From contig JAJAGP010000092.1 of the NCBI GenBank assembly GCA_025084515.1, positions 1 to 64,000 on the forward strand: a stretch of 64,000 bases of DNA. Direction: 5' to 3'. Both the position numbers and the translations under genes were made by a program. Below are positions 21,401 through 28,942 of this stretch, piece by piece. Position 1 is the first letter of the stretch; every line of letters starts with the position of its first letter. Origin of the DNA: Ancistrus triradiatus (Eukaryota > Chordata > Actinopteri > Siluriformes > Loricariidae). Below the pieces are notes generated by a model. It worked only from the letters and a program-made list of their open reading frames with translations. It did no database searches and was not told the DNA's origin.

Positions 21401-23944
21401 ACCGCACTGTAGTCATTTACATATCACATGCAGAGTTTTGCAGCAATTCAACATTTCTACCTGGGTGCTATAATACTTTGTGAGTGTATGTAGTACTTCT
21501 GCCTCCTGTAATCACTTTGCAATCACTCTTGCACACATTGTGACACCTGCATTCACTTTTGTTACCCCAAATCAGGATGGTTGGTTGTTCTGTTATTGTC
21601 TTTAAGTGAAAATGGTTATATGAAAGAAAAATGCATCCAAACATCCTCAACGGTGACTGCAGATGTGAATTTAGAAACTTAAGACTAGAAACTGTCTTTT
21701 TAACATGTTTTTGTCCTTGTATATGCATTTCATATACATATGATTCATGCTCGCTTGCTCACTCGCTCGCTCTAAGGGCACTCCAGTAAACCTGAAACAC
21801 ATGTGGGAAGAAACCAGGAGTAAACCCATGCAGACACAGGGAGAACATGCAAAGTCCACACAGAAAGGACCCAGACTGCTCCACCTGGTATCGAACCCAG
21901 GACGTTGTTGCTGTGAGGCGACAGTACTATCAACCGAGTCACCATGCTGCTCGATATGATTTATGAGTCATTTTTATATCATTCCACTTTTCATGAAAAA
22001 AGGCACATAAAAGGTGAATTATTCTGCTTTCACTTGCCAATCATCTAAAGTATGAGAAAGGAGAAGCCATTACAACAAAACACACATGTTTTATCCTGCA
22101 CATAAAGTTCAAGGGTATATCGTTGTTTGCAAGGCTGCTGCTCCGCTTAACTGGTGTTTGTGTGGTGGCAGGGATGAGCCTGGAGGAGGTGAGGGAGTTT
22201 GAGAAGCAACTGCAGGAGGAAACAAACCAGAAGATGAAGAGTGGCATAAATGACTCGGGTAAGTTCCCAGACTACATGAAGAGGGATCCAGGGGATGAAG
22301 GAGATGAGTGAGAACAGCAGTGACAAGGAAGTAGAGTGCGCCTGAGGACGAGGGACAAGCAGATACAGATTTCTAGAAAAAAAGCATGATAAAGATGGAG
22401 AGAGGTGAATGAGTGAGAGTAAGGGCATATATTCCCCTCTGGGAGAACAGAGCATAAGATGGAAGGACATGGTTTGGGTAGCATTGACAATACTGCACAC
22501 CAGTCAGATTGATGAAGACGGCAACATTGCCATGCTCCTGAACTCATCGCTGTGATAACGCTACAACATAAATCAACCTCCCAAACTTCGCTACACTAAT
22601 GACACTATTTGCAGGAAAGTGTCTCCATGAAGGGCTGTTCAGTGCCTGGTGTTGCCCACTGTTGGCAAACCACGCATAGTGCTAATGACATTTCAGACAG
22701 CAATTACAGTGTGGTGAGTGATATCCTGAAACACAGCTCATGCTAAAAACCTCATGCTTTTGTCTAGCATCATGCTGCACTAAAAGTGGACCACGTGTCT
22801 CTAGTGCCCCTTTAGGCAATGTAGTGTCATGTCAGCCATAGCCCCATCCCCCCCCCCCCCAAATATTGTCCATATTATCAGTTCCGCTTACCATATAGAA
22901 GCAATTTGTAGTTTTACAATTACAGACTGTAGTCCTTCTGTTTATCTGCATACTTTGTTATTCCCCTTCACTCTGTTCTCTAATGGTCAGGACCCCCACA
23001 GGACCATCACAGATCAGGTACTATTTGAGTGGTGGATCATACTCAGAAATGCAGTGACACTGATGTGGTGGTATTTTATTGCGTGTTGTGCTGGCACAAA
23101 TGGATCAGACACCGTAGTGCTTAGTTCACCAACCAAAAATGTCAAGCCACCAGCATCATGTCGACAGCGTCCTGCGAGCGCTGATGAAGCATTAGAGGAT
23201 GACCAACACAAACTGTGCCACAACAGATGAGCTGCTGTCTCTGAATTTACATCTACAAGGTGAAGCAATAAGGTGAATGTCTCTAATAAAGTGGACAGTG
23301 AGTGAACAGTGTCTGAAAACTCCAGCAGCACTGCTGTGTCTGAACCAATTAAACCAGCTTAACACACAGTGTCACTGCAGTGCTGAGAATAATCCACCAC
23401 CCAAATAGTACCTGATCTATGGGGGTCTTGACCATTAGAGAACAGAGTAAAAGGGACTAACAAAATATGTCGAGAAACAAATGGACTACAGTCTGTAATT
23501 GTAAAACTACAAAGTGCTTCTATATGATAAGTGCAACTGATAAAATGGACAAGAAAGAAACAGAGGTGTACCTACAAAAATGATCGGAGAGTGTATACCT
23601 GCTGACTCTTTGTAACTGTATGCCACACACTGAAGAATGGAAAAAGAAAATTCTAGTTTCAGCAGCTTACTTGCAATCTCTGGATGGCTCAACTAAAAAT
23701 AAATAAAATAAAAACCATCATGACAATAGATAAGGATAGTTGTTGAATTCTGATTTCATAAAAAATCATGTCCTTTCTCTCTTTTCTTTCAGGACACTCT
23801 ATACGCCCCTCCTTTTCCCGCTCGGTCTCAGTCACAGATGAGACATCACTAAAGAAAATGGGAGTGATGACTGTGGAAATTCCAGACTCTGCAGAATCTC
23901 CGTCACTTAAGAGCCCTACAAGATTTCTTTCGACCTCAGAGTAA
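3236..23944 (+). CDS. pitpnc1: PITPNC1-like cytoplasmic phosphatidylinositol transfer protein (10 coding exons)
   Basis: Joined exons 3236-3283, 5616-5764, 7904-7992, 9464-9471, 9573-9644, 12608-12700, 16621-16776, 16875-16938, 22172-22258 and 23793-23944 give 305 codons plus TAA with no internal stop; every intron is GT-AG. The product begins MLMKEYRICMPLTVEE and follows the PITP (START-like) fold throughout. It matches the RdgB-beta/PITPNC1 class better than PITP-alpha/beta or the long PITPNM proteins, because coding stops about 50 codons after the lipid-binding domain. Family role: cytosolic transfer of phosphatidylinositol and phosphatidic acid between membranes. T58, K60, N88 and E237 correspond to PITP-alpha Thr59, Lys61, Asn90 and Glu248, which hold the inositol ring, so the fold should be functional. 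Teleosts can carry duplicate pitpnc1 genes; I cannot tell which copy this is. The family call is firm, the exact symbol less so. Confidence 0.9.
3903..4322. mobile_element. Tigger/pogo-type non-autonomous element
   Basis: Starts caggtagtcccctttttatg and ends catcgtaaagaagagtgcctg, an imperfect inverted pair of the 'aggcagtccccgggttacga' type, next to TA. A related right half occurs at about 41960-42157 (gatttgtcagaacatatccc, then catcgtaact). No coding capacity. Confidence 0.5.
4395..4540 (-). repeat. dispersed repeat with 'tatagcgcttt' end, minus copy
   Basis: tttattatatagcgctttta, then ttgcctcaaagcagcgttat and ccccaactaatcaagcc are the reverse of the unit at 28430-28595, with a further relative at 60190-60365. 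Three copies in one window show a moderately abundant interspersed repeat, possibly a LINE or SINE 3' end. Class not recognised with confidence. Confidence 0.55.
4595..5139 (+). mobile_element. pogo-like non-autonomous DNA transposon with HTH remnant
   Basis: Long inverted ends: accgtatttttcggaccata on the left, tatggtccgaaaaatatggt on the right, each next to TA. Inside, 4903-5001 reads AAREFNINESMVRKWRKQED and then ALRQVRKIKLSFR, the DNA-binding helix-turn-helix of pogo/CENP-B-type transposases. The catalytic region is missing, so this is a deletion derivative in intron 1. A short (CATT)n lies at 4823-4843. Confidence 0.75.
5140..5615. other. intron 1 remainder, no feature recognised
   Basis: Single-copy-looking intron sequence up to the exon 2 acceptor. 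I see no coding or repeat signature. Confidence 0.5.
5616..5764 (+). CDS. pitpnc1: pitpnc1-like exon 2
   Basis: Residues 17-65 plus two bases of codon 66. It starts YRIGQLYMITKHSHEQ after acceptor cctctctcag and ends GQITEKRIYLT before donor gtaagc. T58 and K60 are the inositol-contacting Thr and Lys of the family. The region GVEVVRNEP is typical of RdgB-type PITPs. The exon ends in phase 2, which matches the single T that opens exon 3. Confidence 0.93.
6222..6450 (+). mobile_element. partial SINE followed by (TC)n
   Basis: ggcggcatgatggtgcattg then cccgggtttgattcctgggg is a tRNA-like SINE head. The body is altered after about 6290 and runs into (TC)n at 6397-6428. Lies in intron 2. The stretch 6451-6765 holds nothing I recognise. 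Confidence 0.55.
6766..7525 (+). mobile_element. Tc1-like relic (family B), plus strand
   Basis: Begins with cacccagatagaaatgtcgg, then gctacttttgggtagtgtac. Transposase code is broken by many stops and indels; recognisable pieces are near 7000-7470. The same family occurs reversed at 10680-11760 and 20370-21490, forward at 29695-30735, and as a terminal fragment at 36925-36992. Inactive, in intron 2. Confidence 0.75.
7526..7609 (+). mobile_element. internally deleted SINE of the 'gtggtagcctagcgg' family
   Basis: gccaagctgcaatagcttgg and then ccagttgtaagctgctctga match the body and 3' end of the fuller copies at 17928 and 54666, with the middle missing. Confidence 0.6.
7904..7992 (+). CDS. 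pitpnc1: pitpnc1-like exon 3
   Basis: Begins with the T that completes Ser66, then KLPSWMRKFVPMIFYVTEKA, and ends in WNFYPYTIT. N88, within EKAWN-YPY, is the conserved inositol-contacting Asn. The acceptor is gtgtcatag and the donor gtcagt. It ends in phase 1 (one base, G, of codon 96), so it cannot join exon 5 directly in frame. Confidence 0.92.
8440..8775 (-). mobile_element. deletion derivative of Tc1 family A
   Basis: The reverse complement of 8440-8520 matches the right part of the copy at 1545-1640 (ggaatgtgttgcaggtct-like). The other end, tgcattttccatactgtccc then aactttctgactttggg, is the family terminal repeat. Most of the transposase is gone. Lies in intron 3. Confidence 0.6.
8820..9040 (+). 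mobile_element. tRNA-derived SINE (DANA/Mermaid-like)
   Basis: ggctagcactgtcacctcac, then gtccgatcccaggtgg (box-B-like) and ccccaaagtccaaagacatg, ending near ggttgttcctgctttgcgct. Intron 3, plus strand. From 9041 to 9463 nothing else is recognised. Confidence 0.8.
9464..9471 (+). CDS. pitpnc1: pitpnc1-like exon 4, 8-nt microexon
   Basis: AGTACTCA lies between acceptor tttttgatgtag and a full-consensus donor gtaagtag. With the G from exon 3 it reads GAG TAC TCA (Glu96-Tyr97-Ser98), supplying the E-Y-T/S step that RdgB-type PITPs have between YPYTIT and CSFLPK. It changes phase 1 to phase 0, exactly what exons 3 and 5 require. The call rests on frame, splice sites and family alignment together, without transcript data. 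Confidence 0.85.
9573..9644 (+). CDS. pitpnc1: pitpnc1-like exon 5
   Basis: Residues 99-122, CSFLPKLNVKIETRFANDNG and then SNEN, phase 0 at both ends. The CSFLPK...IET core is diagnostic of the RdgB-beta class. The preceding intron is only 101 bp and has a run of 12 C (9548-9559) just before the acceptor. The donor gtgggt is moderate. Confidence 0.92.
9645..10511. other. intron 5, left part, no feature recognised
   Basis: No repeat or coding signature identified in this stretch. Confidence 0.4.
10512..10625 (+). mobile_element. terminal fragment of a Tc1-like element
   Basis: tatacagtgccaatagaaat and then acttcacaccccattgaatc is the outer end of a fish Tc1 family. The related ends at 16272 and 52505 share the '-gcctatagaaa-c' core. 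Confidence 0.5.
10680..11760 (-). mobile_element. Tc1-like relic (family B), minus strand
   Basis: Parallel to the copy at 20370-21490: shared blocks include gagcattatcctgctgaaca, gccagttggaagccctgcca and gaggcctccatactcaaacc. Transposase frames are broken. Lies in intron 5. From 11760 to 12600 I recognise nothing. Confidence 0.75.
12608..12700 (+). CDS. pitpnc1: pitpnc1-like exon 6
   Basis: Thirty-one codons, residues 123-153, starting VFGDTPTPKDSVCFLDILSD and continuing PIPDKHYKKNE. It aligns with the family segment ending in CFIDI...IP..YYKESE. The segment before SVCFLDI is a few residues shorter than in mammalian PITPNC1, in a surface-loop region. The acceptor is tgtgcag; the donor gtgatc is weak. 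Confidence 0.88.
13105..13330. repeat. possible LINE or SINE 3'-end-like repeat
   Basis: ttgaattgaattgactttat then ttatccccgaggggcaattc is a phrase recurrent in fish genomes. Boundaries and class are uncertain. The flanking parts of intron 6 (12701-13104 and 13331-14480) show no clear feature. Confidence 0.4.
14487..16181. mobile_element. Harbinger-like non-autonomous DNA transposon
   Basis: Perfect terminal inverted repeats gggcctcattcatgaaa (14487-14503) and tttcatgaatgaggccc (16165-16181), flanked by a 3-bp duplication AAG (14484-14486 and 16182-16184). Subterminal sequence is rich in TACG and CGTA on both sides. A 3-bp duplication suits PIF/Harbinger, though that family usually targets TWA. 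No transposase seen. It carries a nested hAT-like element at 15257-15703. Confidence 0.75.
15257..15703. mobile_element. nested hAT-like non-autonomous element
   Basis: Ends cagtgcttaatttg (15257-15270) and caaattaagcactg (15690-15703) are perfect 14-bp inverted repeats. Flanks GCTAGAAG and ACTAGAAT agree at 6 of 8 positions, fitting an aged 8-bp hAT duplication. 447 bp, no coding capacity. Confidence 0.75.
16272..16580. mobile_element. short Tc1/mariner-type MITE next to exon 7
   Basis: Left end tatagcacctatagaaaatc and right end cctataggcactgta form an inverted pair of about 15 bp bounded by TA. It is 309 bp and non-coding. Its right end is 40 bp from the exon 7 acceptor. Confidence 0.6.
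16621..16776 (+). CDS. pitpnc1: pitpnc1-like exon 7
   Basis: Fifty-two codons, residues 154-205. It contains TGRGPLVEGWRDSTKPVMCS, YKRVQCSFEVYGFQGRTEEF and IHR, the strongest PITP match in the window. The mammalian-like opening D-P-K-H-F is D-L-S-S-W here, which is unusual. FEVYGFQ stands where PITP-alpha has FKWWGLQ, so the Trp-Trp membrane-docking pair is Val-Tyr. The acceptor is atctccccag and the donor gtaagg. Confidence 0.95.
16875..16938 (+). CDS. pitpnc1: pitpnc1-like exon 8
   Basis: Residues 206-226 plus one base: NIRDVLLVGHRQAVAWVDEW and H. The HRQA-AWVDEW motif is characteristic of RdgB-type PITP domains. It follows a 98-bp intron (acceptor cttaccag). The donor is gtgatt, weak, and opens an intron of 5.2 kb that contains many transposon relics. 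Confidence 0.93.
17625..17885 (+). mobile_element. truncated Tc1-like relic (family C-like)
   Basis: gaatagccaaaaccttaaaa, then gtgtctagacaactgggttg and acccagcaacaggatgttgg parallel the 5' part of the relic at 24268. It is joined to a different end, actgggtagggcctcccttt. Lies in intron 8. The stretch 16940-17620 has no recognised feature. Confidence 0.5.
17928..18120 (+). mobile_element. tRNA-derived SINE, 'gtggtagcctagcgg' family
   Basis: gactgtggtagcctagcggg, then the box-B-like ggttcaaatccc and the 3' end gctctggataaaggcgtctg plus ctaaatgctgtaaatg. Good copies also lie at 46145 and 54666. It is one of three copies within 700 bp of intron 8. Confidence 0.9.
18185..18366 (-). mobile_element. 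SINE of the same family, minus strand
   Basis: cacttatccagagcaacttg, then gggccttgctcaagtggcag and ccttaaccactaagccacca are the reverse of the family. Facing the copy at 17928, it forms a large inverted pair. Confidence 0.85.
18412..18590 (-). mobile_element. SINE of the same family, minus strand, diverged
   Basis: gtggatgcccttatccagag, then gttgtgggttaaggccttgc and ggatttgaaccatggacctt. Third copy of the intron 8 cluster. The stretch 18600-19740 holds nothing recognised. Confidence 0.85.
19800..20130. repeat. degenerate short tandem or low-complexity tract
   Basis: Recurring variants of gctaatacaaacaga and gctaacacaaa with irregular spacing (about 19820, 19850, 19950, 19975, 20015 and 20035). 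It is composition-biased (A and C rich) on the plus strand. No clean period can be assigned by eye. Confidence 0.4.
20370..21490 (-). mobile_element. Tc1-like relic (family B), minus strand
   Basis: Nearly full length. The right end reads gcagcaattcaacatttcta then cctgggtgctataatacttt. Shared blocks with 10680-11760 include gagcattatactgctgaaaa and gccagttggaagccctgcca. Transposase frames are interrupted throughout. Lies in intron 8. Confidence 0.8.
21755..21957 (-). mobile_element. tRNA-derived SINE (DANA/Mermaid-like)
   Basis: gggagaacatgcaaagtcca, then cacagaaaggacccagactg and ggtatcgaacccagga (box-B reversed), ending ctgtgaggcgacagtactat. Minus strand in intron 8, about 215 bp from exon 9. 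Confidence 0.85.
22172..22258 (+). CDS. pitpnc1: pitpnc1-like exon 9
   Basis: The split codon gives Gly227, then MSLEEVREFEKQLQEETNQK and MKSGINDS, the C-terminal helix of the lipid-binding domain. E237 aligns with inositol-contacting Glu248 of PITP-alpha. The acceptor tract gtttgtgtggtggcag is poor in pyrimidines; the donor is gtaagt. It ends in phase 1. Confidence 0.93.
22875..23544. mobile_element. fold-back (long inverted repeat) element, copy 1
   Basis: Left arm tatcagttccgcttaccata then gactgtagtccttctgttta; right arm gactacagtctgtaattgta then gcttctatatgataagtgca. The arms are inverted copies of roughly 200 bp. The centre contains ccaccagcatcatgtcgaca. A second copy is at 55332-56092. 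No transposase. Lies in intron 9. Confidence 0.75.
23793..23944 (+). CDS. pitpnc1: pitpnc1-like exon 10 (divergent C-terminal tail and stop)
   Basis: Gly256 (split codon), then a 49-residue tail ending SPTRFLSTSE before TAA at 23942-23944. The acceptor tctcttttctttcag is strong. The tail starts HSIRPSFSRSVSVTDE, rich in Arg and Ser, with R-S-x-S and S-P sites. It is shorter than the mammalian PITPNC1 long-isoform tail and I recognise no close match, so its homology is inferred only from position and frame. The mammalian tail binds 14-3-3 when phosphorylated; a similar role here is a guess. Confidence 0.8.
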
Positions 23945-24267
23945 CACCACACCACTGCTTGATTAGATTTACACAACAGGCAGCAAGAACTTTCACCATT
24001 TCTTATTTTCACTTGAAGATCATTATTGAAGACTCAGGATGGTTATAATCACTATAATGTTGTACAGATATGAGCTATACACTGATATTTTTTTCTGGAT
24101 GCTGAACCCAAGTATCTGACTGCTCCCTCTCTTCACAACCTGATACTTTCCTGTTTACTTTTTTCGTTTTAGATTAATGGCATGTGTCATACCTTCTGAC
24201 TTGCTTCAGTAATGCTGATTGGATGTTCACCTAGCTCATCAATCCTATGGCACTGCACATACCTTAT
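23945..24267 (+). other. probable 3' UTR of the pitpnc1-like gene
   Basis: Sequence between the stop codon and the first downstream transposon relic. No canonical AATAAA or ATTAAA was found here, so the poly(A) site is either non-canonical or lies farther downstream, beyond the Tc1 relic. Confidence 0.4.
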
Positions 24268-24975
24268 ATACGTCTATCAGCCAAAACATTAACACCATGC
24301 ACAGAGTGAATAAGAAAATGCGTTGATTGTCTCATTAGAACGGCACATTTTAAGCTCAGGATATATTAATTTGTATGGGAACAGTCAGATGGACTGGTGA
24401 ATCAAGGAGAACTGGGCGAATTTAACAAGGATCACATTATGTTATGGATAGATGACTGGGTCGGAGCATCTCCTAAGCAACAAGGCTCACCGGGTGTTCC
24501 TAGTCAACAGTGATAAATATCTGTTGATGGTGGTCCACGGAGGAACAAACCACAAACCAACAATAAGGTGTTGGGACCCTGTGGTCCGAATGGACAGAAA
24601 ATCTACTGTTGTACAAATCACAGAAATGTTTAATGCTGGTTGCATTATTAAGTGCCTTGCCCCTCCACTGACCTCACAATGCTCCTATCCACAACCAAAA
24701 GCACTTACAATGGCACCCAAGTGTCAAAGATAGACTTTGAAGCAATGAAAGAAGGTTGCCTGGTTTTCTTTTCATTACGTGGGTACGCAGTTATATCTAA
24801 AGGGGAACTGATGGCACCAGGATGAACTGTGAGAAGAAGACAAGCCAGTGGAGACTGTGTGATGCTCTGGGTAATGTTCTTATGGGAAACTCTGGGTCAG
24901 GGACCTGCATATGTTAAATTGTTACATAACACCTACCTAAACCTTGTTACAGACAAGGCATTTTTAAAGGTTTGG
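24268..24975 (+). mobile_element. Tc1-like relic (family C)
   Basis: Starts gtctatcagccaaaacatta, then gatagatgactgggtcggag, aaaagcacttacaatggcac, aaggggaactgatggcacca and gatgctctgggtaatgttct. The order and wording fit a known fish and frog Tc1-like family, with internal deletions and no intact frame. Confidence 0.75.
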
Positions 24976-26030
24976 CTGATCAATGTAGGTATTGTACATG
25001 TATATAACTTATACATAGTGTTTATGTTAAAATAACAAAAATGTGTTTCTTCCTTAAAGAGAACTAGTCATGTGTTCATGAAAATGTTTACCCAAATCTT
25101 TTTAATGCAAAACATGTTTTATTAAGCCAGCAGCCTAATTTTATTGTAACAACTAGCATGCAGGTTTGCAAGGGTGCCCATTTGAAAGTTATCTATCAGT
25201 TTATTGTGTTTTACTCATCATTAATATGGCAAACGAAGAGAAACACTTCAACCCTAACCCGTAATTACATCCTAACATCAAGAACGATATGACCAATCAT
25301 TCAGGAAAATAGCTCAATAGTTCTGAAAGTTTCTACAAGTGCAATAGTCAAACCTATTAAATGCTACAATGAATATTGCCCCAGGAAAGGAAGACATGTG
25401 TTACCCATGTTGCAGATAACAAGCATATTAAAGTCATTAGCCTAAATAATAACTAATTACCAGCAACACAAACTACAGCTAAAATTAATGTTTCACACAG
25501 CATGAAACCTGATTTCATTACATACAGCACTAAGCCAAAACAATATAACCACATGTCTAATATGTCGTTGGCCAATTGTGTGCTGCCAAACCAGCTCTGA
25601 CCAGCCAAAGCATAGACTCTACAAGACCTGTTTTGTATCTGGCATAAAGACATTAGCAGCAGATCCTGTAATTCATGTTTTGTGAGCTGGAGCTACTTTT
25701 GATTTAGCTTGTTGTTCCAGCACATCCCTGCACTGATGAGTCTTGGGTGCTCAACACACCAACAATTTGTGGTTTGTCTGTTGGTGGGAACTGACTACTG
25801 CTGCTGATTGGGATCACCACATAAACCTTGCCAATTCAGATACACCCCCATCTAGTAACTTTGTCACAATTGCCTGTCCAATTCACTACCTTCCAACACC
25901 TCACCAATAAAAACCAACCGTTTGCATACTGTCTTATTTATCCTAGACTTTGACATGCAGAGTGGTAATGAGATAATCCTTACTCATCATTTTGCTTTAT
26001 CCACAATCATAATGCTTATGCTCATGTTTG
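24976..26030. other. intergenic stretch, no feature recognised
   Basis: AT-rich non-coding sequence. No splice-bounded open frame or known repeat was identified. Confidence 0.4.
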
Positions 26031-27070
26031 TAGGCCACTTTATTATGTACACCTTCCTAGTACCAGGTTGGACTCCATTTCGCATTCAGAACTGCCTTAA
26101 TTCTCTGTGGCATAGATTCAACAAGATGCTGGAAACATTCCTCAGAGATCTTGGTCCATATCGACATGAGCATATGCTCATTCATGATGTGAATCTCCCA
26201 TTCCACCACATCCCAAAGGTGATCCATTGGATTGAGATCTCCTGAGTGTGGAAGCCATTTAAGTACTGTGTTTACTCACTGTCATGTTCAAGAGACCAGT
26301 TTGACATGATCTGAGCTTTGTGACATGGCGCGTAGATGGTGGTACACTGTGCCAGTAGGCTGTGGTGTTTAAACGAGGCTCAATTGGTATTATGGGGGCC
26401 AAAATGTGGCAAGAAAATATCCCGCACACCAGGACACCTCAACCACCACCAGCCTGAACCGCTGAAGTAAGGCAGGATGGATCCATGGTTTTATGTTGTT
26501 GATGGAAATTTCTGACCCTACCATCCGAATGTCACAGCAGAAATCGAGATTCATTAGACCAGGCAACAATTTTCCAATCTTTTGTTGTCCAATTTTGGTG
26601 AGCCCATGTGAATTGTAGCCTCAGTTTCCTGTTCTCAGCTGACATCACTGGAACCCGGTGTGGTCATTCAGAGATGTTCTTCTGCATACTTTGGTTGTAA
26701 CAACTGGTTATTTGAGTTACTGCTGAGTTTCTATTAGCTCAAACCAGTCTGGCCATTCTCATCTGACCTCTGGCATCAACAAGGTCTTTTCATCCAGAGA
26801 ACTGCCAGTCATTGGATACTGTTTCTATTCTCTGTAAACCCTAGACATGGCTGTGTGTGAAAATCCCAATGGTTCAGCAGCTTCTGAAAACCTCTGTAGG
26901 ACCAACAATCACGTTAAGGTCACTTGAATCACATTTCTCAGTTGCTCAGTTTGTATACAGGTCATCTTGATGTCTACATTCCTAAATGCATCGAGTTTCT
27001 GCCACATTTGAATGAACAGAATGAATGAACAGTTCAACAGGTGTACCTGATGAAGTGGCTGGTGAGTGTA
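26031..27070 (-). mobile_element. Tc1-like relic (family E)
   Basis: Left end taggccactttattatgtac then accttcctag; right end caggtgtacctgatgaagtg then gctggtgagtgta, an inverted pair. Minus-strand transposase code includes pieces over 26450-26900 but has stops and deletions. A (GA)n run follows at 27077-27095. Confidence 0.8.
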
Positions 27071-27099
27071 TATATGGAGAGAGAGAGAGAGACTTCTCA

Positions 27100-28090
27100 T
27101 GCACCTTTATAAAGGTCCCCCACACACATACCTATTTATACAAACAACAGAAATAAGTGTAGGTGGAAGGTTTTACCTCATGTACTTAATCTGACTTCAT
27201 GTAATGATGAAAGGAAAATTTATCGGCTAAAATATTATATATAGGTTGTACATGTACTCTCCGCTCAATGTAAATTATTTTAATACAAATCACCAAACCG
27301 TATAAAGCCGACTGCTCAAATGCTGTCTTAACTTACCAGAGGCTTCCTAGTGCATTTAGAAGTATGCTACTGAAACAAGACCTAAAACTAAAAAAACTTC
27401 ATAGATGGCACTGGCTTAAATTCATTTAACTATATCCAAGCATAAATTATTAACTGTCCCTTCGAAAAGATATTCAAGAGGGAGACAAATGTGCAATAAA
27501 CCAGTTTCATAACACATTTAGTAAAATGCATGATACAAACACAAGAAGATGAGTATAAGAGGACATACATATAGAGTTATGATACCAGGAGAGCTGTTTG
27601 TACAATGTAATTTCTCATGGGCCACTGAAGAAGAAAAAAAAATCAACCTGTGTAGAAACTCTTAACATTCACACGAAGGCATATATTGTTATGTGACGGA
27701 TTATATGGTTACGCAAATATCACCAGACTGTTCATTGTAACAAATGATATAAAACAAGGATGAAGAAATGAAAGATCTGTTCCAAATACCCTTTCAAGTT
27801 AATCTATTATTCTTTTTTGTATATAAAATTAAGCTTACAATCATATCATCATTATAACAATTAAGAATTTCATAATGTATTAGGTTTCTTGATTTTCTCC
27901 CTTTTGCTTCAATTGTGATATTACTAAATGCTTAGCTCCCTGTCTTCAAGTGCCCCCATAAATGGCTGGTTTAGGTCATGGGGACATACCAAATACTATA
28001 TTCAGAAAATGTCTGTGTTTATTTGTGTGGGGGTTTTTTTCATTCACTCAAATATACTGACTAAGATTTGTGATGAAAAACATGCTACAG
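27100..28090. other. intergenic stretch, no feature recognised
   Basis: AT-rich sequence with no clear repeat, exon or RNA gene. Confidence 0.4.
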
Positions 28091-28096
28091 ACAGCC

Positions 28097-28320
28097 TTCA
28101 GTATCTGTGTGGGATTCATTCCAAGACATCCCACGAATACCAAAATCCACAGATCCTCAAGTCTCATATATAAAATATAGTATTTGCATATAACCTACAC
28201 ATTCTCTCGTCTACTTTAAATCATCTATAGGTTATTCATGATACCAATACAAAGCCAGTGGTATGGAGATGGTTGTTATATTGTATTGGTTTAGGAATAA
28301 TGACGAGAACAAAAAACATC
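28097..28320 (+). mobile_element. Tigger/pogo-type terminal fragment
   Basis: ttcagtatctgtgtgggatt, then cccacgaataccaaaatcca, atagtatttgcatataacct, ctactttaaatcatctatag and tattgtattggtttaggaat. The succession is the one known from Tigger-family DNA transposon ends in other vertebrates. No transposase here. Confidence 0.65.
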
Positions 28321-28429
28321 ATTGCTCAATGTGTGCTGGACAGAGACTGAGCAATTGTGGGGGGCTACAGCAATGTATACAGCAAGTCAATCTCATAACA
28401 CACAAATTGTCCTACCAAATATGAATAAA

Positions 28430-28595
28430 GTTAATGTTTTTAGAAGGGAGTTTTTCCTTGCCACTGTCGCCCTAGGCTTGCTCAATTTTGGCTTGGACAT
28501 AGATATTAGAAGATAATCTAATATTGTAAAGTTGCTTTGAGACAATGCTCCATTGTAAAAAGAGCTATATAAATAAATCTGACTTGACTTGAGGA
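28430..28595 (+). repeat. dispersed repeat with 'gctatataaataaa' end
   Basis: ggagtttttccttgccactg, then gttgctttgagacaatgctc and gagctatataaataaatctg, closing with gacttgacttg. Relatives are at 4395-4540 (reversed) and 60190-60365. Confidence 0.6.
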
Positions 28596-28616
28596 ACAGA
28601 TGAAAGTTGTTTCTGT

Positions 28617-28756
28617 ATGGAGGAATGGGCTCTAATGTTCAAGACTGATCAACGGTTACCTGAAATGTTTAGTGGCAGTTATTTCTTTAAAAATAAAAAA
28701 AAAAAAAAAAATAATAATATATATATATTATACTATATCTATATATATACTATATA

Positions 28757-28797
<41 letters not shown>

Positions 28798-28942
28798 GGA
28801 TTGGGGGGTTCACATATTTTTGCCACTCGCAGATGTGACCTTGGATAATTCTTCACTTCTTTTTTTTGTTTTGACCTGTGAAAAGTGATGTTTTAAGACA
28901 TACTTATGCAGAAATATAGAAAAATCTTGAAGGTCACAAAAT
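28617..28942 (+). mobile_element. 3' end of Tc1 family D with an A-run and (AT)n inside
   Basis: ggaatgggctctaatgttca then gactgatcaacggttacctg is the transposase 3' end also seen at 57555-57640. It is split by poly-A plus (AT)n (28684-28793), then the terminal repeat follows (ccactcgcagatgtgacctt to cttatgcagaaatatagaaa). Confidence 0.65.

Noticed and set aside
22123..22171. Extending exon 9 upstream to the ATG at 22123
   Set aside because: Family alignment and reading frame place the boundary at the cag acceptor ending at 22171; the upstream codons have no match.
23014..23331. Open frames on both strands at 22829-23331
   Set aside because: They lie in the fold-back element; the two-strand symmetry comes from its inverted arms.
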